The notes beneath the pieces were generated by a model. That model ran no database searches and had not been told where the DNA came from. It was given only the letters and a program-made list of their open reading frames with translations. A program made the position numbers and the translations under genes. A stretch of 38,472 nt of DNA, from positions 1 through 38,472 of the forward strand of contig CAMCCW010000003.1 in NCBI GenBank assembly GCA_945873395.1, read 5' to 3'. Positions 33,331-38,472 of this stretch are shown here, piece by piece. Each line of letters opens with the position of its first letter. Position 1 is the stretch's first letter. Origin of the DNA: an uncultured Lactobacillus sp. (GTDB lineage Bacteria; Bacillota; Bacilli; Lactobacillales; Lactobacillaceae).

Positions 33331-33639
33331 GTGGAAGGAAATAAGAACGAAAGAGGACATGATCCGTCATGGTACCTCCCACTTGATCAAAGCGCCGAAG
33401 GAAGTTATGGAGTAGGCTAGAAGCAACGTAAGTGTGACCAGAAATATCGATTAAAGTTTTGAGTTCGTTTAAGTTCTGTAATAAGGTCACCAGGGTGCAC
33501 TTTGACAGTGGTAAGAAATGCGACTTTGCGGAAGTTTAGAATCAAAGAGATAATGAAATGTAGTTAGTTCCAGTGCAAAGTGGCAAGATTCCTTCCGTGA
33601 GTTATTGAAGGACGCAGGTATTGTACCTGCGTCCTTTTG
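33331..33639 (+). ncRNA. Unassigned structured RNA, about 309 nt
   Basis: Between the CPBP gene and the YbjQ-like gene lie about 380 bp without a credible ORF but with a full RNA-gene layout. A promoter precedes base 33331. The 5' end GTGGAAGGAA pairs with TTCCTTCCGT (33589-33598), closing the molecule. Inside are a hairpin GAGG-CATGA-TCCG-TCATG-CCTC (33353-33378), a long hairpin GTGACC/GGTCAC with inner CAGAA/TTCTG (33434-33490), and a helix CACTTTG/CAAAGTG (33498-33504 with 33576-33582). A terminator ends it at 33639. I checked by eye for tmRNA, RNase P, SRP and T-box signatures and saw none. A 6S-type RNA or an undescribed family are both open. Confidence 0.65.
33608..33639 (+). terminator. 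Intrinsic terminator of the RNA gene
   Basis: AAGGACGCAGGT and ACCTGCGTCCTT form a perfect 12-bp stem around ATTGT, followed by TTTTG. Confidence 0.9.
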
Positions 33640-33665
33640 TGTATAATAGGGCATGAGGTGATTAG

Positions 33666-33959
33666 ATGTTTTTATCAACCGAGGCTTTTCCGCAGGCCCA
33701 CCGGATCTTAGGAATTGTTAACGCAACTAGCCATTTGATGTTACCGAGCGAGGAGATTGATGCCTTTGAATCTATGGACCAGCTTTTTAGTGACGTTGAG
33801 GCCAAGCTCAAGTCACGGGCGACGGCTAAGGGGGCTGATGGGGTGGTCAATGTCCGCTTCACTACCAATGTTGCCAACGTTCAGGTTGCTCCGAAGTTTC
33901 TGGTGGTCACCGGGTATGGCACGATGATTCAATTGATTGATAAGAAAAAGGGACTGTGA
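33666..33959 (+). CDS. Small YbjQ-like (UPF0145-related) protein
   Basis: 97-aa protein. The second half fits the YbjQ/heavy-metal-binding-like family: KLKSRATAKGADGVVNVRFT then VVTGYGTMIQL (family pattern GANAVVGV...GTAV). The first half lacks the usual GGRS block, so it is a divergent member. GAGGTGATT precedes the ATG. A -10 TATAAT (33642-33647) lies just after the RNA terminator, giving a leader of about 10 nt. The function of the family is poorly defined; metal binding is suggested by structure in relatives only. Confidence 0.7.
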   Translation: MFLSTEAFPQAHRILGIVNATSHLMLPSEEIDAFESMDQLFSDVEAKLKSRATAKGADGVVNVRFTTNVANVQVAPKFLVVTGYGTMIQLIDKKKGL

Positions 33960-33994
33960 CATAGGTCCCCTTATATAGATTAAAAACGAACTAC

Positions 33995-34090
33995 GCGGTA
34001 CACAAATGAGGCCCAAAGCCCAGCAAAAGCCGAACTCTGGACCTCTATTTGTGCTCGCGGGGGCTCGAAAACGAAGTCGTAAACGACTTC
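33995..34090. repeat. Palindromic repeat element overlapping the K+ channel 3' end
   Basis: CGCG-gta-CACAAA-t-GAGG and CCTC-ta-TTTGTG-ct-CGCG are inverted around about 30 bp (33995-34059). A second perfect hairpin GAAGTCGT-AA-ACGACTTC follows (34073-34090). The channel stop codon and last ~15 codons lie within the element. On the minus strand the first hairpin leads into GTTTTTAATC, so it may act as the channel's terminator. This has the look of a dispersed intergenic repeat. Confidence 0.55.
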
Positions 34091-34821
34091 TGTCTCGCTC
34101 CCTTTTCTTTTTGATCAGTTTTGAGTTGTTTGATCTCGGCGGTGAGCTCACGGTTAGTCTTTTCGATTTGATCGAGCTTGTTCAGAATCTTTTGCATCTG
34201 ATCTTCTGTGTGGTCATGGATAAAGAGATTGGTCAAGGAGCTGGTCAGCACCCCAACGATCCCGATCCCAACGATCATTAAGAAGATTGCGGCAAGCTTA
34301 CCGATGAAGGTGTGGGGCGAGATGTCGCCGTAACCAATGGTGGTTGCCGTGGCGATGGCCCACCAAAGGGAACGCCCATAGGAGACGTGTTCACTGATTG
34401 AGTACATTGACGCAGCGATGACCAGGATACAAATGCTAGTATAAATGATGTAGATCAGACCGTTGGTGTGGAGGAGGCGGTTGAGTTTCCCGGTCAGCCC
34501 AATCAGGCGCAACAGGCGAAAAATCTGGAAGAACCGTGCCAGACGACCTAGTCGGAAGATATTAAAGGCTGGCGATACTGGAATAATCGACAGGAGGTCA
34601 AAGATGTTGTCCTTGAAGAACTTACGCTTGTCTTTAGCAAGTGCCAGGCGGCCAAAGTAGTCGATCGTGAAGATGATCAGGAGAACATTGTTGAGCAGCT
34701 CGGGGTAGCCAGTGTTCAGGTTAATCACACCACCGAAGTTCAGAATGATCAAAAAGATCGATATAAGGGCGAGAATGGCCATCGCAATGTCGTATAGTTT
34801 GTTTTTTGTCAAAATACTCAC
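34045..34821 (-). CDS. Voltage-gated-type potassium channel
   Basis: 258-aa six-TM ion channel. S4 carries regularly spaced arginines (FRLGRLARFFQIFRLLRLIG, about residues 88-107), and the pore has the K+ selectivity filter TATTIGYGD (about residue 165) between S5 and S6. A coiled-coil follows S6 (EDQMQKILNKLDQIEKTNRELTAEIKQLK). The final tail GARQKSFTTSFSSPREHK is encoded by a palindromic repeat and is probably not ancestral. The start is a GTG at 34821 with only a weak AAAAGACT upstream, so it is less sure. It likely sets membrane potential or K+ flux; no RCK domain is present. Confidence 0.9.
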   Translation of the reverse strand: MSILTKNKLYDIAMAILALISIFLIILNFGGVINLNTGYPELLNNVLLIIFTIDYFGRLALAKDKRKFFKDNIFDLLSIIPVSPAFNIFRLGRLARFFQIFRLLRLIGLTGKLNRLLHTNGLIYIIYTSICILVIAASMYSISEHVSYGRSLWWAIATATTIGYGDISPHTFIGKLAAIFLMIVGIGIVGVLTSSLTNLFIHDHTEDQMQKILNKLDQIEKTNRELTAEIKQLKTDQKEKGARQKSFTTSFSSPREHK

Positions 34822-34968
34822 AGTCTTTTCGTTGGATTTGCGTTAATTATAGCAGATCTGTGTAGCGGTCTAATGCATTGGACAAAGATAAAAAACTAAA
34901 TTACATATCCAATATCCATAAATGAGAGCATAATAAGACTGCAAACATTTGTATTGGGGGGTCTCAGA

Positions 34969-35511
34969 ATGAAAAAGATAGGTTTAGCTTGTATTTCTAT
35001 ATTAGCTGGGCTTAGTTTAGCCGGGTGTAATAATTTGGCATCACAGTCGCATAAGACCGCCAGCAGCTCGTCTGCTACGTCTACGAAGGTAGTTAAGCAT
35101 CATAAGACTCATAAAAAGGCCATTAGTGAAAGTCGTAAGGATAAACAGTCCAATAGTAGCAGTCAGTTGTCCAATAGTGGTATTGCTGGCCAGCAAAGTA
35201 ACGATAGCCAGCATACAACTGCTCAGTCTAATAATGATGGTAATAATAATCAACAACAGTCACAGGACAGCAGTTCGCAGCAGGGGAGTATCAATAGCGC
35301 AGAACAAGCATTAGCCGCCGCTCGTGCAAAGTATGGTGATGGTAATGGCAATTATCACTGGACAGTAATGTATGATGCGGACACTGGTCAACCAATTCGT
35401 AATGATGATGGTTCTTATTTCGTTAAGGCGATTGACCCGACTCAGGGGACAATGACAGGTACCGCTCAAAGTGTTAATGTATATCCAGATGGCTCGATGA
35501 CTAACAATTAA
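34969..35511 (+). CDS. Small Ser/Gln/Asn-rich lipoprotein
   Basis: 180-aa exported lipoprotein. The signal MKKIGLACISILAGLSLAGC ends in a lipobox (LAGC). A low-complexity linker rich in S, Q, N and K/H (about residues 25-105) follows, then a C-terminal domain of about 70 residues (EQALAAARAKYGDGNG...SVNVYPDGSMTNN). ATG 34969 is chosen over the track start because GGGGGGT (34955-34961) is 7 bp upstream. It stands alone with its own terminator and lies just outside the prophage end. Similar short lipoproteins are common in lactobacilli with no assigned role. Confidence 0.8.
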   Translation: MKKIGLACISILAGLSLAGCNNLASQSHKTASSSSATSTKVVKHHKTHKKAISESRKDKQSNSSSQLSNSGIAGQQSNDSQHTTAQSNNDGNNNQQQSQDSSSQQGSINSAEQALAAARAKYGDGNGNYHWTVMYDADTGQPIRNDDGSYFVKAIDPTQGTMTGTAQSVNVYPDGSMTNN

Positions 35512-35517
35512 AAAAGT

Positions 35518-35554
35518 AGAAAAGTGATGGCCGAATGAGGCTCATCCCTTTTCT
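35518..35554 (+). terminator. Intrinsic terminator of the lipoprotein gene
   Basis: AGAAAAGTGATG pairs with CATCCCTTTTCT with an inner GCC/GGC stem around GAAT. Confidence 0.75.
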
Positions 35555-35581
35555 GATGCACATATGTTGCACGAAGAAAAC

Positions 35582-35614
35582 AAAAAAGCCTGGTAGAATA
35601 ACATCTACCGGACT
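35582..35614 (-). terminator. Terminator downstream of integrase
   Basis: On the minus strand CCGGTAGA pairs with TCTACCAGG, followed by CTTTTTTG. It lies 80 bp after the integrase stop codon. Confidence 0.7.
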
Positions 35615-35638
35615 TATCTTATGCCCCAAACAGGAATA

Positions 35639-35664
35639 CTAAACCCTGATATATCAACGTTTAG
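35639..35664. other. Candidate attachment-site core (attL)
   Basis: CTAAAC-cc-TGATATATCA-ac-GTTTAG is a 26-bp near-palindrome 30 bp past the integrase stop codon, where a tyrosine-integrase prophage normally ends. The arms could be the two core-type integrase sites with a central overlap. No tRNA gene is present here. It can only be confirmed if a copy lies at the other prophage end, outside this window. Confidence 0.3.
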
Positions 35665-35695
35665 GGCGTGCTTTTCCACACTTTTTCCGCAATCT

Positions 35696-36781
35696 TTATA
35701 ATTCCGCTAATTCATTGATGATTAGCTCATCATTTTTAGCTTTGAATTCGTCCACCAGATACGAGTACGTATTCAATGTGACCGTGATATTTGAATGACC
35801 TAACCGTTTAGAGATAGCGTAAATATCCACGCCCTTACTCAACAAGTAGGCCACATGAACGTGGCGCAGTGAGTGAAAGTGAAAACCTTGCTTTTCTAGC
35901 TTGCATGAAGCCATAATAGAGCGTAAACATTTATTCAACGCAGTTCCGGTTGGGACTGTTCCTAGCACATTCTGAAATACCATAGTCGTGCAATTAGCTT
36001 TCAGATCAGCTAAACGATTCAGCAACTCACGATTGACCTTGATCGTCCGCTTGCTTGATTCTGTTTTAGTCGGTTTGAAAGCTTTTTTCTTTTCGTCCCA
36101 CGATTTGTTAATGCTGATCGTTGCATGGAGAAAGTCTATATCTTTCCATGTGAGCGCCTGTATCTCACTTTTCCGCATTCCAGTATAAATGGCCGTGAGT
36201 ATCATGTAACGGCTCGTATTGTGTCTGGAGAGCTTAGCTAGGACCTCTTTTTTGAGTGTCTGTAACTCGTTGTTGGTTAGGTATTCGACTTTCTTTTCCT
36301 GGTCCTTGCTATAAACCAGCTTGACGTTGTGAGTGAAGTCTTTGGTGATAATATCATCATCCATCGCATAGCCAACCGCTGACCGGACCGCATTATTTAG
36401 CTTTGATACGCTATCGTGAGCATGATTTTTGCCATACCAGTTAATGAATGCTTGATAGTCTGATCGCTTAATGGCCCGCAGCTTAGTATCTTTCCAGTAT
36501 TTATCTAGGACGTTGCCAATAACAGTATAACGATTTTGAGTGATCTCACTAATACCATCTTTTTCGTAAAGCTCATACCAGCGCTGGTAATACTTGGCCA
36601 GTGATACGTCTTTCAGATCTTGGTTGATTGCATTTAACTGTTTTTCCAATGCAACGGCAGCAGATACCGCTTCACGTTTTAACTTAAAGCACCCGGCAGA
36701 TCTTTGCCGCCGTTTCCCGTTCTCGTCACGATATACCGCAACGCCGTAGTATCCTTTTTTAGCTTTCCTTACATAACTCAT
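35696..36781 (-). CDS. int: Phage tyrosine integrase
   Basis: 361-aa site-specific recombinase. The N-terminus (MSYVRKAKKGYYGVAVYRDE) is an AP2-like arm-binding domain; residues about 55-150 are the core-binding domain. The catalytic residues are Arg203 (GMRKSEIQAL), His303-x-x-Arg306 (HSLRH), His329 (LGHSNITVTL) and Tyr339. ATG 36781 is preferred over track start 36823: AAGGGG lies 7 bp upstream and the upstream extension has no phage similarity. Transcribed leftward toward the probable attL. The RBS lies inside a strong inverted repeat (36788-36833), so translation may be controlled. Confidence 0.95.
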   Translation of the reverse strand: MSYVRKAKKGYYGVAVYRDENGKRRQRSAGCFKLKREAVSAAVALEKQLNAINQDLKDVSLAKYYQRWYELYEKDGISEITQNRYTVIGNVLDKYWKDTKLRAIKRSDYQAFINWYGKNHAHDSVSKLNNAVRSAVGYAMDDDIITKDFTHNVKLVYSKDQEKKVEYLTNNELQTLKKEVLAKLSRHNTSRYMILTAIYTGMRKSEIQALTWKDIDFLHATISINKSWDEKKKAFKPTKTESSKRTIKVNRELLNRLADLKANCTTMVFQNVLGTVPTGTALNKCLRSIMASCKLEKQGFHFHSLRHVHVAYLLSKGVDIYAISKRLGHSNITVTLNTYSYLVDEFKAKNDELIINELAEL

Positions 36782-36787
36782 AAGATA

Positions 36788-36833
36788 ACCCCTTTTCATT
36801 CGCACAGCTCCCCAGCGTGGCAATGAGAGGGGT
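36788..36833 (-). promoter_or_regulatory. Hairpin covering the integrase ribosome binding site
   Basis: ACCCCTTTTCATT (36788-36800) and AATGAGAGGGGT (36822-36833) are near-perfect complements. In the minus-strand message the AAGGGG Shine-Dalgarno of int is in this stem. On the plus strand the same stem is followed by ATTTTTT, so it would also work as a terminator for rightward transcripts entering int antisense. Confidence 0.5.
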
Positions 36834-36890
36834 ATTTTTTATGAGCGGACCAAGCCGGACGTGTACCCGGTCCAGTCCATGATATGAAAT

Positions 36891-36979
36891 AGCATCCCCA
36901 GAAGTGGGGAAATTTAACGGGCGCAATTTTGCGCTGGTTGGTATTCCCGGCATCATCCCCACAAGCGGGGAAGATAAAC
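36891..36979. repeat. Two degenerate type I-E CRISPR-like repeats, 61-bp period
   Basis: AGCATCCCCAGAAGTGGGGA... (36891-36918) and ATCATCCCCACAAGCGGGGA... (36952-36979) match at 22 of 28 positions, start exactly 61 bp apart and leave a 33-bp spacer. Both form TCCCC-N6-GGGGA stems and end in AAC, like lactobacillus type I-E repeats (GTTT...CCCC...GGGGATGATCC, read on the other strand). No cas gene is in the window. The remaining part of 36834-37153 has no gene; weaker look-alikes occur at 36806 and 37083. Confidence 0.4.
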
Positions 36980-37153
36980 AGCGTGTTCAAATTGACCACG
37001 CAGGGCAAGGCAATATCCCAAACTATCGACCCCTTAGATCTATCAAGAGGATGGTTAATCACCGTATTAAATAAAACGTTATTCATCCCAGCAGGAGGAA
37101 ATGAAACATAACAACCTACAAAAAACACGGTTAAAATATTTGATAAAAATTAA

Positions 37154-37981
37154 TTATTTTAGTTCGTTTAGCTTTTCCTTAGTTTGATTTAGTATGTCCA
37201 TTACCTTCTTATAAACGTCAACACTAAGTCCTTCTGGTAATTTGTTTAGGTCTTCAGAATTGATAAATCGTTTTCCCTCACTAAACGAAGTTGTCGTTCC
37301 GAAAACGTCCGCCCTTGCTTGTTCTATAACGAAGTATGACAAATCATCATTAACCATATCAATAAAAGAGCCATTATCCATGAACTGTAAATACTTTTCT
37401 CTAACAGCTTCATAAAATTGAAGAATTGTTTCTTCTATGTCTTTTCGACTGGCTACCTTTTTCAAAGAATTATCTTCTGAATGTTTAGCTAGAACTTCAG
37501 TTTCAATTTTATTCAAGAGCTCAGTTGGTTTTATAGTAATTGAAGTTTTTAGCAACATATTAGCCGTGTCATAAATGCATGACCTTTCAGCATAATTAAA
37601 CGGGTTTCCACGTCTAGCTCGTGGGTGCGGTATGCTAGGAATAATGTCATAACGGCCTAAATTATTAAAAGCACTTCCATACATTATCTTAATATAAGTT
37701 GCTGTTATAGAAATAATTTCCTCGATAGAATAATGTTGCTTATTAGCTGAGTTCTGAGAACTTCTTGATAGCCCTTGTAAATAGGAAGTAGAAACGCCTA
37801 AATAATCAGCTAATTTGACCCAGCTTTTAAGCGATGGCTCCCGCTGTGCTTTTTCATAATAAGCAATTGCTTGCTCAGATACGCCTAATAATTTTGCTAA
37901 GTCTTTTTGCGTTTTATGCTGTGACAATCGAACTTCTTTGATTCGGTTATTGTTCATAGGCGCTTTTTTATTTTGTGACAT
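37154..37981 (-). CDS. CI-like phage repressor, XRE family
   Basis: 275-aa regulator. Residues about 13-70 are a Cro/CI helix-turn-helix (TQKDLAKLLGVSEQAIAYYE). The long C-terminal part shows no S24 peptidase Ser-Lys motif I can see, so it may not be cleaved like lambda CI. The coding sequence is AT-richer than the host genes, in line with phage origin. ATG 37981 (MSQNKKAP) is chosen over the track GTG at 37993; GGTGAG is just upstream. Its promoter (TTGATA-17-TATTAT, 38008-38036) overlaps operator O1. Expected role: maintain lysogeny by repressing the rightward promoter. Confidence 0.85.
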   Translation of the reverse strand: MSQNKKAPMNNNRIKEVRLSQHKTQKDLAKLLGVSEQAIAYYEKAQREPSLKSWVKLADYLGVSTSYLQGLSRSSQNSANKQHYSIEEIISITATYIKIMYGSAFNNLGRYDIIPSIPHPRARRGNPFNYAERSCIYDTANMLLKTSITIKPTELLNKIETEVLAKHSEDNSLKKVASRKDIEETILQFYEAVREKYLQFMDNGSFIDMVNDDLSYFVIEQARADVFGTTTSFSEGKRFINSEDLNKLPEGLSVDVYKKVMDILNQTKEKLNELK

Positions 37982-38007
37982 AATACTCACCACTCTTTCA
38001 TTAAACC

Positions 38008-38036
38008 ATAATATGACTATTTGGCGCTTTTATCAA
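38008..38036 (-). promoter_or_regulatory. Repressor promoter (leftward)
   Basis: On the minus strand TTGATA, a 17-bp spacer and TATTAT. The -35 overlaps the first operator palindrome (38034-38046). The leader before the repressor ATG is about 20 nt. Confidence 0.7.
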
Positions 38037-38134
38037 CAAATAGTTGACCTAACAATTTGTTGGGTATATATTTAACTTGTAAGCTCAACAAATAGTTGGG
38101 CTGTATTTTTAGATGACAACCCAACTATTTGTTG
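38034..38134. promoter_or_regulatory. Four operator palindromes of the lysogeny switch
   Basis: A 13-bp palindrome CAACAAATAGTTG occurs at 38034-38046 and 38086-38098, its reverse complement CAACTATTTGTTG at 38122-38134, and a variant TAACAATTTGTTG at 38050-38062. Centres are 16, 36 and 36 bp apart. O1 covers the -35 boxes of both divergent promoters, O2 sits in the rightward spacer, and O3 and O4 lie in the Cro leader. Confidence 0.85.
38044..38072 (+). promoter_or_regulatory. Early rightward promoter of the prophage
   Basis: TTGACC, an exact 17-bp spacer and TATATT. The start is near 38079, giving an 80-nt leader before the Cro-like gene. It overlaps operators O1 and O2. Confidence 0.75.
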
Positions 38135-38159
38135 GCAAGGCAAAGGAGATGATACTTAA

Positions 38160-38405
38160 ATGTCTATGAACTTATCTGATAAGCAGGTAACAGCTATCAA
38201 GCGCAAACGTGGGGAGCTTAACTTGTCCACAGTAGCGCTTGGCCGTCAACTTGGTTTAAGTCGTTGGACGCTGGATAACATTTTCAAGCGTAACCATCGC
38301 AAGGTAACACCAGCTACCTACAAAAAGTTAAGTGATTGGCTTATTGATGAATACGCAACGGCTGACATTAACGACAGCCGGGCGGTAGCAACGCAGGATA
38401 AGTAA
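38160..38405 (+). CDS. Cro-like phage regulator
   Basis: 81-aa DNA-binding protein. A helix-turn-helix lies at residues about 22-45 (STVALGRQLGLSRWTLDNIF). Size, place (first gene rightward of the operators) and divergence from the repressor fit Cro. AAAGGAGATG is upstream of ATG 38160 with a slightly long 11-bp gap. It would bind the same palindromes and favour the lytic path, by analogy with other temperate phages. Confidence 0.82.
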   Translation: MSMNLSDKQVTAIKRKRGELNLSTVALGRQLGLSRWTLDNIFKRNHRKVTPATYKKLSDWLIDEYATADINDSRAVATQDK

Positions 38406-38419
38406 AGGGGATGGACCGA

Positions 38420-38472
38420 ATGAATGATTTAGTGTTCATGCACGGCTTGAATGAAGAACCGTACACTACCGA
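38420..38472 (+). CDS. Start of a probable phage antirepressor (Rha-like), cut by window end
   Basis: Only 17 codons are visible: MNDLVFMHGLNEEPYTT. AAAGGGG (38404-38410) is 9 bp upstream of ATG 38420; an in-frame ATG at 38411 is too close to the RBS. The MN(D/E)LV start and the position after Cro are typical of Rha or BRO-type antirepressors. The rest is outside the window, so this is provisional. Confidence 0.5.
   Translation, partial: MNDLVFMHGLNEEPYTT

Noticed and set aside
33371-33420. Short ORF inside the structured RNA region
   Set aside because: A 17-codon frame from ATG 33359 has an RBS only 2 bp away and breaks the stem-loop logic; the helices explain the sequence better.
33331-33639. 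Identification as tmRNA, RNase P RNA, SRP RNA or T-box
   Set aside because: The conserved sequences of these RNAs (for example GGTACCGCG of T-boxes, the GAGGAAAGTCC of RNase P, the GGAAGCAGC of SRP) are not found by eye.
34006-34281. 91-aa plus-strand ORF opposite the channel C-terminus
   Set aside because: Lies antisense to the channel gene and within the palindromic element; no RBS.
37011-37110. Additional CRISPR-like units at 37015 and 37083
   Set aside because: ATCCCA and TCATCCC cores are present but the spacing (60 and 130 bp) and the second half of the repeat do not fit; too weak to list as repeats.
36929-37111. 60-aa plus-strand ORF in the same gap
   Set aside because: TTG start, no RBS, crosses the CRISPR-like repeat; not credible.
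36796-37128. 110-aa minus-strand ORF in the gap between integrase and repressor
   Set aside because: It starts at a GTG without an RBS, is rich in Cys, Trp and His with no domain, and runs through the hairpin repeats; it reads like translated non-coding sequence.

Overview
The window looks like chromosome of a heterofermentative lactobacillus, most likely a Limosilactobacillus-type species of moderate GC. The basis is the gene content (class III ribonucleotide reductase, Apf-type LysM cell-wall proteins, PepV, a deoxynucleoside kinase), Firmicutes regulatory RNAs (an SMK/SAM-III riboswitch on metK and a T-box on leuS), a CIRCE operator, and strong AGGAGG ribosome binding sites. The species cannot be fixed from this sequence alone.

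Layout. 1-584 is AT-rich and has no convincing gene. 621-4457 is nrdD-nrdG followed closely by an orphan SufB/SufD-family gene. 4686-11378 carries two near-identical Apf-type LysM proteins that bracket a redox/stress group: old yellow enzyme, HxlR regulator, MsrA, a divergent PEPCK-like ATPase and an acyl-CoA thioesterase. 11515-17731 holds a CIRCE-controlled Hsp20, an HdeD-like membrane protein, a 55-aa ORF missing from the track, a VanZ-like protein, an amino-acid permease, PerR, an MFS transporter and a Tag-like glycosylase. 17742-24048 holds SMK riboswitch-metK, T-box-leuS, a lone HicB-like protein and a MurJ/YtgP-type flippase. 24060-33287 is mostly housekeeping and envelope: NnrD, PepV, Usp, L,D-transpeptidase, GH73 glucosaminidase, deoxynucleoside kinase, a frameshifted unknown gene, a LacI-family regulator, a two-TM protein and a CPBP protease-like protein.

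33296-33639 appears to be a free-standing structured RNA gene of about 309 nt. It has a promoter with a 17-bp spacer, 5' and 3' ends that pair, three internal helices and an intrinsic terminator. I cannot assign it to a family. It is followed by a small YbjQ-like protein, a voltage-gated-type K+ channel whose last codons lie in a palindromic element, and a small lipoprotein.

From about 35.6 kb the window enters the lysogeny end of a prophage: tyrosine integrase (leftward), a 350-bp non-coding stretch, a CI-like repressor (leftward), a divergent operator/promoter region with four copies of a 13-bp palindrome, a Cro-like protein and the start of a probable antirepressor. The non-coding stretch holds a hairpin that could hide the integrase ribosome binding site. 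It also holds two degenerate repeats exactly 61 bp apart that resemble type I-E CRISPR repeats.

Common themes are envelope maintenance (Apf x2, L,D-transpeptidase, GH73, flippase), redox and stress defence (OYE/HxlR, MsrA, PerR, Hsp20, Usp) and RNA-based control of methionine/SAM and leucine charging. The most promising leads for something undescribed are the RNA at 33.3-33.6 kb, the CRISPR-like pair in the prophage, the shared WalR-like box in front of both apf genes, and the orphan SufD-like gene coupled to nrdG.
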